DNA of 61,422 nt from Psychrobacter okhotskensis (GTDB taxonomy: Bacteria > Pseudomonadota > Gammaproteobacteria > Pseudomonadales > Moraxellaceae): the NCBI RefSeq assembly GCF_013248965.1, contig NZ_JABRVQ010000025.1, positions 1-61,422 of the forward strand. The letters are read 5' to 3'. The notes below the pieces were generated by a model. The model did not search any database and was not told where the DNA came from. It saw nothing but the letters and a program-made list of their open reading frames with translations. Positions 28,301-36,566 of the stretch are shown in pieces (position 1 is the stretch's first letter; the number at the start of each line of letters is the position of its first letter). Position numbers and translations under genes: made by a program.

Positions 28301-29298
28301 TGGGTCGTGGCTTGTGCCAGCGCTTCTTGCTGTGTTGGAATCTTATTAAACAAATCTTGCTGCTCGAAACCCAACCTCTTGACCGACTCTCGGCTATAGC
28401 TAAGCTCTCGAAATTGACTATCAATCTCTAAGGCTTTATTAGCAATATCTAGGCGCTGCGCTTCTGGAGTAAAGTCTGTCTGTGTCTGCTGTGCTGCTGC
28501 AAATTCGGCCTGATAGGTCGATAGATTTTGTTGTAGCTGCTGTACATTATCCAGCCACTGCAGCTGCTCGCTCAGGGTTTTGAAAGTTTGTCGCTGTGTG
28601 CTTTGCTGTTGATTAAGGGTCTCTAATTCTGCTGCCAGTAGCTTTTCATCTTCAAGATTTAATAATGATAAACTATTAACGCCCGCTTGTAGCTTACCAA
28701 GCACTTCTTCTTCAAAGCGTTTCTTTTCATGGACGTTTAACGATATTTTGGCATAGATAGCAGTGCCCGTTATTTTCTCTAAAATGGCGGCTCTATCGCC
28801 GATATCAGACTTTAAAAACGCGGCAAAACTGCCCTGTGCTAGCATGATAGAGCGGGTAAATTGATTGAAATCCATGCCGATAAGGTCTTGAATGTAGGCT
28901 GATGTCTTAGATTTTTTCTCTTCTAAAATCTTACCGGTTTTAACCTCGCTAATCTCGTGTCTAATCGGTAATAAGTTACCCTTGGCTTTTTTGTGGGCGC
29001 GATGCTGGTACCAGTAGCATTGATAGCGTTTGGAATCTATCTCGATGATGACTTCTGCCGAGCATTCCCCCGTACCTTGGGTCATGATTTCGTTCGTTGA
29101 GCCGGTAATATCACCCAATCTTGGCGTTTGACTATATAGTGCTAAGCAAATCGCATCCAAGATGGTGGTCTTGCCAGCGCCCGTCTGCCCAGTAATGGCA
29201 AAAATCCCTTCATTCAGAAAAGCCGGATCACTAAAATCAATGTGCCATTCGCCTTTTAGGGAGTTTAAGTTTTTAAGTCGTAGTTCAATCAGTCGCAT
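25342..29298 (-). CDS. sbcC: Exonuclease subunit SbcC
   Basis: The ATPase subunit of the SbcCD nuclease (bacterial Rad50-Mre11), which cleaves hairpins and processes blocked DNA ends. The N-terminal Walker A is GQTGAGKTTILDAI (about residues 38-51). Two very long Gln/Leu-rich coiled coils flank the zinc hook, seen as LPCPLCGAHEHP near residue 600. The C-terminal lobe has the ABC signature NLSGGEGFIISLALALGLS and Walker B LFLDEGFGTLDEESL. At 1318 residues it is about 270 longer than the E. coli protein, mainly in the coiled-coil arms. It lies 91 bases downstream of sbcD on the same strand, the usual operon order. Confidence 0.96.
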   Translation of the reverse strand: MRLIELRLKNLNSLKGEWHIDFSDPAFLNEGIFAITGQTGAGKTTILDAICLALYSQTPRLGDITGSTNEIMTQGTGECSAEVIIEIDSKRYQCYWYQHRAHKKAKGNLLPIRHEISEVKTGKILEEKKSKTSAYIQDLIGMDFNQFTRSIMLAQGSFAAFLKSDIGDRAAILEKITGTAIYAKISLNVHEKKRFEEEVLGKLQAGVNSLSLLNLEDEKLLAAELETLNQQQSTQRQTFKTLSEQLQWLDNVQQLQQNLSTYQAEFAAAQQTQTDFTPEAQRLDIANKALEIDSQFRELSYSRESVKRLGFEQQDLFNKIPTQQEALAQATTHVNDVNTIEKQATDNLQTTLPIIAKTRELDAEIKQQSHSLADDNQRKDVLVNNTQRLRQEIASHKQTEQETKAQLSSIEKYFSDYEELNDLDTDMATFDSSCRRLVVLLEDNVSLAADKLAHDNQSSKLQAHFDKLSKQQEADELLIKQKREQLVNVQQQQVALIEKQSLTSMRSEQEQVDKINTQIAQAIFKLQQLSDLASQIEKTNLSLPTLTEELTTLAGLIASHQSDIQDTKLKRQEKQEHLNLLQKVAGLEDYIAELEDGLPCPLCGAHEHPYSKHHPLLASNNNDKDAEQNQSSTIKQTKTQQTQQQIAELETFIDNLEQALSTYNIEYATKKEALNNQEQQLAALQQQSKILHGDIQSYIASLFEAENNYSKAIAVIINPLYKIGDDINATITNIDHSLSLLDTAKHDLTEHKQSLKIIVVEYDNLTESAAKLSTAIETDEKQQQTVSRDINNLTTDIKLNSQKIDGIKDKIAANFSELAPLMTTVSSLTHKYPADKYKEHLSLTKALNAEDLSDALKQLHNSFDEQTVIGSADYDRHIEKLRQQRSALNQLKRQFNEQKNRQQQLTNSLSSLTAQIETKQAQLSNDEAALKELENLVAHKTNAIEQLKQDRKEIFADKNTDNEENQLRRAVDEAKAKQVVAQRQLDTVQQTLEQLTAREQQLDTELQAAMSILNTQQSGFTNLLAESQFVDEAAFVSARLPKEERESLQTRKLAIDNALHQAKLQLDSTQQALEQKLANPMTDEDREILAGQHHQIQIDIDELSQKIGAIDQKLKDNDSQKGQQAAQLIAINEQKQKLQVWQQLHTLIGSADGKKYRTFAQGLTFEVMISHANTQLQKMSDRYLLIHDDSNPLELNVIDNYQGGDIRSTKNLSGGEGFIISLALALGLSQMASHNIRVDSLFLDEGFGTLDEESLDIALDTLTSLQQEGKLIGIISHVQALKDRILTQIKVEKLSGGFSQISGQGCRRVTNVTDEKAS

Positions 29299-29389
29299 GG
29301 GTAGGTCTTATTTTTATATAGAACAGTTATAAAGAGAACAGTGATGAAAAGTGAAGAAGTTGTTGGCTGGCATCCAAAATGCGCTGCTA

Positions 29390-30961
29390 TTATTCGGCCT
29401 GAGTATCTTCATGACGCAGGTTATAAACAATTTGATCATAGGCGTCACGTAAGGATGATTTTTGCTCATCAGGAATATTGTGAGCAATTAAGCAGCGCTC
29501 AAATACTTCTTCCTCATTTAAATCTTGTAGGGTCTCAGAGATTTGCTGTTGGTTCAAAACTTTATTATAGGTGCGCGTGTTTTTAATTTTTAATACTTCA
29601 CACGGCAAACCATCTACCATCGCCTGAATATGCTCACGCAACTCACTGACCACGTCATCACCCGTATAAATAATTTCAAGCCAAACAGATTCTGTTGCAT
29701 CAAGAGCTTGAATGGTTTTATCGATAGTCTTATTAATAGACTCCAGATCACCTGAGATTTGCGCCAATTTTTGGAATTTTGGAATGGGTAGGGAAACCAC
29801 TTGCATCTGACGTGACTCATCATCATGCAGCAGTTGATATGCTAACTTAGCACCTGTTTGAGTTAAACCTTCTTCAACCGTGCTTTCTTCCTTTACATCA
29901 CTTTCTACTGAGTCATCAAAGTCAAACAAGTCATCTATAAAACCAGTTGACCGACTTGCTACTTTTTTAGCGGCTTTTTCTACCGATTGTTCAATCTTAG
30001 TCACTGTATTAGTAAGCTTAGGCATATTGCTTTCAGATGTACTATTTGACGCTGCTTTTTGATTGCTAAAATCATTTTCTACTGCGCCAAACTGTACCAG
30101 CAATACTTGCTTTTGTTGCTTGGCCTCACCAAAGCCCATCGCAATAGGCGAGCCTGAATAGCGGATATGCTCACAGCCGCCGACGCGCTGCGGTACGTGC
30201 AAATGCCCAAGTGCCACATAATCAAAGCCTTCATCGAACATATCAGCAGAGATTTTGCCGAGTGAGCCGACATAAAGCTCACGCACACCATCGTCTTCAG
30301 TAGTGGTGCCACCCGCTGCGAATAGATGCCCTGTAGCGATGATAGGAATGTGACGCTGGTTTGCTTCGGCTAATTCTGTTTGCTCTGTTTGCTTCGCTTT
30401 AGCAATGCTGGCGACTTCATCATAATGGGCACGAATGCCTTTGATGACATTGGCATCTTTACTATCCGCGGACTCGCCAGCGCTGCTGCTACGGACATCA
30501 CGGTCACGCAGATAAGGGATTGCGGCGATGATGCAATGCGGTGTACCGTCTGCATCGTCTAACACCAAGACCTCATCTTTTAAGTCTTCACAAGCGGTGC
30601 CAATGACATGAACGTTTAAGAATTTTAAGACATTGCTTGGTGCGTCCAAAAAAGTAGGGGAGTCATGGTTGCCCGCGACGATAACGATATGCTGGCAACA
30701 TGATTTTGAAACTTTGCCCAAAAATTCATAATATAGCGCCTGCGCTCTGTTACTCGGCGTCATGGTATCAAAGATATCACCGGCGACGATAAGGACATCG
30801 ACTTTTTGCGCGCTAATGGTATCTTGTAGCCAACTTAAAAACGCTTCAAATTCATCATAACGCATACGACCATAAAGCCTGCGTCCTAAATGCCAATCTG
30901 AAGTGTGGAGGACTGTTAAAGGTTTCATAGGCATAGACTTGGTATCGGCAAGTGTGGACAT
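29390..30961 (-). CDS. sbcD: Exonuclease subunit SbcD
   Basis: The metallophosphoesterase (Mre11-like) subunit that works with SbcC. All nuclease motifs are present: HTSDWHLGRRLYG (about 19-31), GDIFDTMTPSNRA (about 60-72), GNHDSPTFLD (about 97-106), ATGHLFAAGG and ALGHLHVPQ. The protein is 523 residues against about 400 in E. coli; the excess is a Ser/Asp/Glu/Lys-rich insert of about 80 residues (roughly 285-365, including DDLFDFDDSVES) after the nuclease domain. The insert looks disordered and acidic and is unlike the family core. sbcC follows 91 bases downstream. Overlap with other DNA repair genes is not seen. Confidence 0.95.
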   Translation of the reverse strand: MSTLADTKSMPMKPLTVLHTSDWHLGRRLYGRMRYDEFEAFLSWLQDTISAQKVDVLIVAGDIFDTMTPSNRAQALYYEFLGKVSKSCCQHIVIVAGNHDSPTFLDAPSNVLKFLNVHVIGTACEDLKDEVLVLDDADGTPHCIIAAIPYLRDRDVRSSSAGESADSKDANVIKGIRAHYDEVASIAKAKQTEQTELAEANQRHIPIIATGHLFAAGGTTTEDDGVRELYVGSLGKISADMFDEGFDYVALGHLHVPQRVGGCEHIRYSGSPIAMGFGEAKQQKQVLLVQFGAVENDFSNQKAASNSTSESNMPKLTNTVTKIEQSVEKAAKKVASRSTGFIDDLFDFDDSVESDVKEESTVEEGLTQTGAKLAYQLLHDDESRQMQVVSLPIPKFQKLAQISGDLESINKTIDKTIQALDATESVWLEIIYTGDDVVSELREHIQAMVDGLPCEVLKIKNTRTYNKVLNQQQISETLQDLNEEEVFERCLIAHNIPDEQKSSLRDAYDQIVYNLRHEDTQAE

Positions 30962-31091
30962 AGTTGAGCTTTAGGATATTTAGTAGAAAGTAGTCATTCT
31001 AGCAAGATTTGCTTTGGTTTTCTCTGTTAGTGTCTGGTTTAAAGTAAGCATTGGCTTAGTAGCTATTTAGTATTTAGTACCTATTTGGAAT

Positions 31092-31132
31092 AAAAAAGAA
31101 CCATTAGGCCGAAGCTCAATGATTCTTTTTTT
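31092..31132 (-). terminator. Terminator for cysG
   Basis: A 14-bp stem with one mismatch, AAAAAAGAACCATT pairing with AATGATTCTTTTTT, placed just past the cysG stop on the minus strand. Confidence 0.8.
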
Positions 31133-31175
31133 AGCAATCTAGATATAAATTTATACTACTGAGCATAGATATAAA

Positions 31176-32849
31176 CTAATTAATCACCAACTGTTCCAAA
31201 CCATTATCAGCCGCTGCCAAATTAGCCACCATTGATAATGCATGGGCCTGCTGGTTAGCATCAGTATGTCCTTCTTTTGGTGTAGCAGCTGTATCGCCAC
31301 GCAACCAATTGTTTGCGGTGTCACGGGTGTTTCGATTATGCTGCTTATTTTGCAGGTTATACCAAGCCAAATCGTGATGTAGCGCGACGACATCACCCAT
31401 AATGAGTAAAGCTGGCGTGGGTAGCTGATTTTGTTCTTGTAATTCAACGATATTAGCAAGCGTACCAGTCAATACTTGCTGGTTTGGCATACTGGCATTA
31501 GAGATGATAGCGATTGGCGTATCGGCACGACGACCAGCATCAATCAAGCCTTCAGTCAAACGCGCCAGCGAATGCAGACCCATATAGAACACCACGGTTT
31601 CGTCAGTATTTAAAAAGCTCTTAAAGTTGCTATTGGGCGCGCCAGCCTTTAAGAAGCCAGTGACAAAACGCACGGATTGTGAATGGTCACGGTGAGTGAG
31701 CGGAATACCTGCATAACTGGCAGCGGCGTTAGCAGCGGTGATACCGGGAACGACTTGATAAGGTACGCCGTGCGCACGTAGGCTTTCAATCTCTTCGCCG
31801 CCACGTCCAAAGATAAAGGGATCGCCACCTTTTAAACGTACTACACGGCGACCTTCTTTTGCACTATTGACCAACAGCTCATTGATACCAAGCTGAGCGA
31901 CAGCATGATTGCTGCGTTTTTTACCGACAAATACTTTATCAGCATCACGGCGGCATAAGTCCAATACTTGCGGTGATACTAGCGCATCGTAGTAGACAAT
32001 ATCGGCTTGCTGCATTAAGCGCAGCGCTTTAAACGTGAGCAGCTCTGGATCACCGGGGCCTGCACCGACGATGTACACTTCACCGACAGGCGTTTGCTCA
32101 GGCGCTGCAGTCGGGTGTTGTGGCTGATCTATTGTAGCGGTGGTTGATACAGACGAAGACTCTGTTTGTAATGGTTGCGTGTCTGCGCGGCTCGTTTTAT
32201 CAAGTTCAATTTTGGCGGCTGTCTCATCCAAGTCGGCTTGTAGTTGCGCGGCGGCTTGGCTTTCATTGCCCGCAAACATCAACTCGCTGACTTTGCCTTC
32301 AAAAGCGCGCTCCCAAAACTGCCGACGACCCGTTAAGGTTGGAATCTTGCTTTTTACCTCAGTACGGAAGTCGCCTGCTAGTTTGGCCAATTTTCCATAG
32401 CCTTGCGGAATCAAAGTTTCAAGCCGCGCCCGTAATAGACGTGCCAGCACCGGCGCTTTGCCATTGGACGAGATACCAATCACGATAGGATTGCGGTCGA
32501 CGATGGCGGGGAAAATAAAATCACATAAAGGTGGGGTATCGACCACATTTACCGGAATATTAAGCTCGCTGGCATCAGCGTGGACTTGATGGTTAAGTAT
32601 CTCGTCATCGGTCGCGGCAATGATAACGCGCGCGCCTGTCATATAGGTTTTATTATAATTATCATAGATAAGTTGGTGCTTGCTATCTGATAGTAAAGCT
32701 TGTATCTCAGCACTGATACTTGGTGCAAGGACAGTGATACACGCACCAGCGCGGCTGAGCAAGTCAGCCTTACGTAGCGCCACATCGCCGCCGCCGACGA
32801 TCAGCACTTTGCGGTCTTCTAATTTAAAAAACAGTGGAAAGGTGTTCAT
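31176..32849 (-). CDS. cysG: Siroheme synthase (multifunctional CysG)
   Basis: CysG makes siroheme from uroporphyrinogen III, the cofactor needed by the sulfite reductase encoded nearby. The N-terminal part (about 1-215) is the NAD-dependent dehydrogenase/ferrochelatase, with GGGDVALRKADLLSRAGA as the Rossmann loop and GISSNGKAPVLARLLR. A Gln/Thr/Pro-rich linker of about 35 residues follows, longer than in the E. coli protein. The methyltransferase domain (about 255-500) carries VYIVGAGPGDPELLTFKA, RLKGGDPFIFGRGGEE and PGITAANAAASYAGIPLTHRD, all standard. About 50 extra residues end the protein without recognised motif. The gene is on the same strand as cysH, but a terminator and a repeat lie between them, so it is probably its own unit within the sulfur region. 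Confidence 0.95.
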   Translation of the reverse strand: MNTFPLFFKLEDRKVLIVGGGDVALRKADLLSRAGACITVLAPSISAEIQALLSDSKHQLIYDNYNKTYMTGARVIIAATDDEILNHQVHADASELNIPVNVVDTPPLCDFIFPAIVDRNPIVIGISSNGKAPVLARLLRARLETLIPQGYGKLAKLAGDFRTEVKSKIPTLTGRRQFWERAFEGKVSELMFAGNESQAAAQLQADLDETAAKIELDKTSRADTQPLQTESSSVSTTATIDQPQHPTAAPEQTPVGEVYIVGAGPGDPELLTFKALRLMQQADIVYYDALVSPQVLDLCRRDADKVFVGKKRSNHAVAQLGINELLVNSAKEGRRVVRLKGGDPFIFGRGGEEIESLRAHGVPYQVVPGITAANAAASYAGIPLTHRDHSQSVRFVTGFLKAGAPNSNFKSFLNTDETVVFYMGLHSLARLTEGLIDAGRRADTPIAIISNASMPNQQVLTGTLANIVELQEQNQLPTPALLIMGDVVALHHDLAWYNLQNKQHNRNTRDTANNWLRGDTAATPKEGHTDANQQAHALSMVANLAAADNGLEQLVIN

Positions 32850-33046
32850 AGCATCACCAGTTATTCATTAAGTTGAAATATGTTGCCATTATGAGGTATC
32901 AGGCTGCGCGTCTCACCTAGTGTATTGGCATTAGCATATTCGTTTTTGTCATGTTAGTGAGGGTTTTTGGGTGAATCTGGAATAGGTAAGGACATAGTCA
33001 AAATATACTAAAAACGCTATGGTATCGCTGAAATCAATTTTTTGTC

Positions 33047-33081
33047 GCCTCTTCTGCGTAGGCACAGCAAACAAGAATAAT
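33047..33081 (+). repeat. Dispersed repeat, copy B
   Basis: GCCTCTTCTGCGTAGG and the following ACAGCAAACAAGAATAA match copy A at 1276-1311 with a few differences. Confidence 0.6.
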
Positions 33082-33171
33082 GAATATCAGCATTGCGTCA
33101 TGTATTCATGTATAGATATGACTTTTCACTCACCAGCTATTCTAATTTTTTCGAAATAAACTGAATGAAAA

Positions 33172-33205
33172 TAAAAAAACACCTCTTATATTTAAGAGGT
33201 GTTTT
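33172..33205 (-). terminator. Terminator for cysH
   Basis: A 13-bp perfect stem AAAACACCTCTTA with TAAGAGGTGTTTT and a four-base loop; the minus-strand transcript ends in a T tract. Confidence 0.9.
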
Positions 33206-33225
33206 GGTTATAAATCTACTGAAAA

Positions 33226-33864
33226 TTACAGCTGAGTATGCAAACCACACTCACGGCTTTCTTCTACTTTCGTTGGATCAAAGTAGTCATGCTCGTTAGG
33301 TAAGGTATGCTCATCAAGATACACATCTAGATCTGCATCTGTTTTCTCAAATAAAGGCGCTACTTTTAGCACGCCATCTTTTGATAGGCTAAGTACATCA
33401 AGACCTTGGCGGAATTCGGTTTGATCTTTACGAATGGCGTTGAACCAAACGTCAGGCTTTAGCTCATCTAGCGCACGGCGGAAGGGCTCAAGTTTCACTT
33501 GTTCTGTAAATTCATCATGCTGTGGGTTATCAATCCCTGGGATGCCATTCATCGTGGCATCACGATGCGCCGCCGTTTGCTTAGGGATATAGGTAACGAC
33601 ATTAAGATCTAAGTCTTTGATCACTTTATTAGCAAAACGATAAGTGGCGTCCGTGTTATAACCAGAATCTACCCATAATACGGTGATATCAGGACGTTGC
33701 TTGGCAACTAAATGCAAGATAGCCGACTCGTAAGGGCGGAAGTTGGTGGTAATGATAGGGTTTTTAGCCTGACTGAGTGCCCATTCAACGATTTGCTCTG
33801 GTGATTTTCCTTGTAGCGCTTGGTTGGCTTGATCAAGGTCTAGATCTGGGTGTAATTGACTCAT
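33226..33864 (-). CDS. cysH: Phosphoadenosine phosphosulfate reductase
   Basis: CysH reduces activated sulfate to sulfite with thioredoxin or glutaredoxin. The PP-loop nucleotide site appears as TTNFRPYESAILHLV (about 39-53), and the C-terminal redox motif is ECGLH (near 205-209). There is only this one cysteine, and the paired-cysteine cluster of the iron-sulfur APS reductases is missing, so the enzyme should use PAPS. PAPS requires an APS kinase (cysC), which is not in this window. The protein (212 residues) is about 30 shorter than the E. coli enzyme. It is downstream of DUF934 and cysI on the same strand, separated by a 196-base spacer containing a strong inverted repeat. Confidence 0.92.
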   Translation of the reverse strand: MSQLHPDLDLDQANQALQGKSPEQIVEWALSQAKNPIITTNFRPYESAILHLVAKQRPDITVLWVDSGYNTDATYRFANKVIKDLDLNVVTYIPKQTAAHRDATMNGIPGIDNPQHDEFTEQVKLEPFRRALDELKPDVWFNAIRKDQTEFRQGLDVLSLSKDGVLKVAPLFEKTDADLDVYLDEHTLPNEHDYFDPTKVEESRECGLHTQL

Positions 33865-33944
33865 AATATGTTCCTTAATGGTGGTTAATAATTTAAATGA
33901 ATAAAGTTAAAGATGGTAAAAAAATTAAATATTTAATAGTAGTC

Positions 33945-34014
33945 GTAGGCTTGGTTTTTAACCCAGCTGTGAAAATTTATAAAAGTAAAATGCTGGGTTA
34001 AAAACCAAGCCTAC
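33945..34014. repeat. Perfect 23-bp inverted repeat in the cysH/DUF934 spacer
   Basis: The arms 33945-33967 and 33992-34014 are perfectly complementary, with a 24-base loop; arms begin GTAGGCTTGG. No T tract follows directly. Such GTAGGCTTGG-type palindromes resemble REP elements and could act as an RNA stabiliser or processing site between the upstream cysI-DUF934 part and cysH. Confidence 0.85.
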
Positions 34015-34059
34015 AAAAATAGGTCGTTGCTGTCATAATTTAAATTGAAATAATACAAA

Positions 34060-34656
34060 TTAGGCGTCCGCAAACATCGGTAAGTCGGCGGCGTTGCGAC
34101 CGTCATAACTGCTAGCCAGCGCGTTAAATGCTTGGCTGATGTCGGAGATGGACTGTAGGTCATGCTCGCTTATCATAAAACTGTCCGCGCCCGCACGTAG
34201 TAGGTAGGCAATTTGGTCACGCCCAAACTTGCCAGCCATACGAATCTCGCCTTGGTAACCGATCTGGCGTAGGGTCTGGGCAAAGCTAAAGCCGCGTCCA
34301 TCGGTGAACACTGGCACATTAATCACAATTAAATCTTGCTGCAATAAAAACTCTGGTATGCGAGTTAGCACTTCCGTATCGCTATTCGATGTCACCCAGA
34401 CACCAAGATTGCTGACATGTTGAGCGAGTAATTCATACACCTCTTGCAATAGACCGCCAGCAATATTGCCCTTAGTATCCAATAAATCGCTAAGCGGTAA
34501 GAGCACATCGAGCTTTTCTTGCTTTTGTAAAATTTCGAGCAGTGATATGTGGGTCAGTGCGATACCATCTGGTAGATCGTTAGTCGTCAGTACATGCCAA
34601 GTATCGTTTTGACTGATGTCCACAGCCTCGCTATTGAAAAGATGATGATTACCCAT
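34060..34656 (-). CDS. DUF934 protein of the sulfite reductase operon
   Basis: A DUF934 family protein, found regularly beside CysI-type sulfite reductases and believed to assist sulfite reduction; its biochemical role is not established. The true start is the ATG at 34656 (MGNHHLFNSEAV), with AAGGAGA six to seven bases upstream, rather than the TTG at 34686. It overlaps the cysI stop by eight bases, so the two are translationally coupled. The family-like stretch FTDGRGFSFAQTLRQIGYQGEIR is at about residues 108-130, and a later AGADSFMISEHD is also visible. No transmembrane segment is seen. The product has 198 residues. Confidence 0.9.
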   Translation of the reverse strand: MGNHHLFNSEAVDISQNDTWHVLTTNDLPDGIALTHISLLEILQKQEKLDVLLPLSDLLDTKGNIAGGLLQEVYELLAQHVSNLGVWVTSNSDTEVLTRIPEFLLQQDLIVINVPVFTDGRGFSFAQTLRQIGYQGEIRMAGKFGRDQIAYLLRAGADSFMISEHDLQSISDISQAFNALASSYDGRNAADLPMFADA

Positions 34657-36334
34657 AGACCTTCTCCTTAAAGGGTGCAAGGCCAATACGATTGATCAGC
34701 TCACCAAAGCCTTCTACCTCATTCTCATTAGCCACGCGTTGCTCTAGATAGACGTCTACTATCTTTTGTATCGTCGTCGCGACATCATCAGATGGCACCG
34801 CTTTACCCAATATCTTGCCGATTTTGGCGTCGTTACTAGAGTTTCCGCCGAGGCTGATTTGATACCAGTATTCGCCTTTTTTATCGACACCAAGGATACC
34901 GATATCGCCGGTATGATGATGCGCACAGGCATTCATACAGCCAGACATATTGAGGCGGATTTCACCCAAATCATAAAGATAGTCGAGATCATCAAATTGC
35001 TTTTCGATTTGTTCAGCGATATTGTGGGTTGTGGCATTGGCGAGCGAGCAAAAGTCCCAGCCTGGGCAGACGATCATATCGGTGAGGGTATTGATATTTG
35101 GACGGGCCAAATGTAGCGCAACCAACTGTTGCCATAGCTCGTATAAGCGGTTGGTTTGTACATCAGCGAAAACCAGATTTTGCTGATAAGTACCACGCAA
35201 TTCACCAAAGCTATGTTCATCAGCGAGGTCGGCGAGGGCGTCCATTTGCGACTCACTGATATCACCTGAAGGCACGTACTTACCATTGATCAACCCTGCT
35301 TTTAACGAAATCACCACGGCGCGATAACCTGCGATTTTATGGGCGACCGTATTTTGGTTATACCAATTGGCAAAGTCTTTATCAGCGTTTAATTGCTGCT
35401 GCAAGTCCGACTGTACTTGGAGCGCATCAAAGCTTAGATAATCAGGTTCGGTAAAATAACTACTGGCTTTGTCAAAGTTGGCATCGGTTAGAGTTAATGA
35501 GCCATCTTTGGTGTGTGCTTCCCATTCAGCGTCGACCAGTTTAGCAAAGGCAGGACCGCCCATGCTCTCGACTAATATTTTGATACGCGCTTTGAATTTA
35601 TTATCGCGGCGACCATGCAGATTATAGACGCGCAAAATCGCATCTAAATAGCTGAGTAAATGATGGCGTGGTAAAAATTTATTAATGGTTTTGCCAATCA
35701 CTGGCGTACGTCCAAGCCCGCCACCAACAATCACCTCAAATCCAAGCTCGCCTTCTTCATTGGCTTTTAAATGCAGTCCGATATCATGCACCTGCGTCGC
35801 TGCCCGATCATTGGCGGTACCAATGACGGCAATCTTAAATTTGCGCGGTAAAAATGCAAACTCAGGATGAAAGGTTGACCACTGGCGAATAATCTCACAA
35901 TAAGGACGTGGATCGGCAATCTCTTCTTTATGAATACCGGCGTAAGGGTCAGTGGTGGTATTACGGATACAGTTGCCCGAAGTCTGAATGGCATGCATCT
36001 GTACCGATGCCAGCTCCGCCAAAATATCTGGCACTTCTTTAAGTTTTGGCCAGTTCAGCTGCATATTGGTACGAGTGGTAAAGTGTCCGTAACCTCTGTC
36101 ATATTTGCGGGTAATCTCGGCGAGCTTACGCAATTGATAGGTTGCCAGCAAGCCATATGGAACCGCAATACGCAACATCGGCGCATAACGCTGGATATAA
36201 AGACCGTTCTGCAAACGCAGCGGCAAAAATTGCTCTTCTGGCAGCTCGCCTGCCAAAAACCGTTCGGTTTGGTCGCGAAATTGGGCGACTCGTTCTTCTA
36301 CCAAGGTTTGGTCAGCATAATTATATTGGTACAT
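34649..36334 (-). CDS. cysI: Sulfite (nitrite/sulfite) reductase, siroheme-[4Fe-4S] subunit
   Basis: A siroheme and [4Fe-4S] reductase hemoprotein that reduces sulfite to sulfide. The cofactor cysteines are seen as CPGWDFCSLA (near residues 427-436) and GCMNACAHHH (near 470-479). The half-repeats of the family are visible: RTNMQLNWPKLKEV near 108-121 and the second copy near NLVFADVQTNRLYEL. At 561 residues it is like the single-gene nitrite/sulfite reductases of pseudomonads rather than the enterobacterial CysIJ pair, and no flavoprotein (cysJ) is present, so ferredoxin is the likely electron donor. DUF934 overlaps its 3' end. A divergent spacer of 232 bases separates it from sat. Confidence 0.93.
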   Translation of the reverse strand: MYQYNYADQTLVEERVAQFRDQTERFLAGELPEEQFLPLRLQNGLYIQRYAPMLRIAVPYGLLATYQLRKLAEITRKYDRGYGHFTTRTNMQLNWPKLKEVPDILAELASVQMHAIQTSGNCIRNTTTDPYAGIHKEEIADPRPYCEIIRQWSTFHPEFAFLPRKFKIAVIGTANDRAATQVHDIGLHLKANEEGELGFEVIVGGGLGRTPVIGKTINKFLPRHHLLSYLDAILRVYNLHGRRDNKFKARIKILVESMGGPAFAKLVDAEWEAHTKDGSLTLTDANFDKASSYFTEPDYLSFDALQVQSDLQQQLNADKDFANWYNQNTVAHKIAGYRAVVISLKAGLINGKYVPSGDISESQMDALADLADEHSFGELRGTYQQNLVFADVQTNRLYELWQQLVALHLARPNINTLTDMIVCPGWDFCSLANATTHNIAEQIEKQFDDLDYLYDLGEIRLNMSGCMNACAHHHTGDIGILGVDKKGEYWYQISLGGNSSNDAKIGKILGKAVPSDDVATTIQKIVDVYLEQRVANENEVEGFGELINRIGLAPFKEKVYG

Positions 36335-36566
36335 GACGTAATCTCAATAATGATAGACGTATATGATAGCTTAAAAACTGCTCAGTGACAGTTTAGCTTA
36401 GCGTCACATCATATAAGCTAAAGCGTTAAAACATAAATTCCTATAAGTCATATCCATATCCAAAGTCAGCATAAATTTTCATAACGAAAATTCGGTAGCC
36501 TATGCGTATTCTATTTATAACCCATTTACTCAGCTTTCTCACTCATCATTAAGGTTTTAAATTAAT

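Larger units (their letters stand above)
32850..33225. other. Intergenic region cysH / cysG with dispersed repeat
   Basis: It contains the second copy of the dispersed repeat (33047-33081) and the cysH terminator (33172-33205). No gene is visible. Confidence 0.6.
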
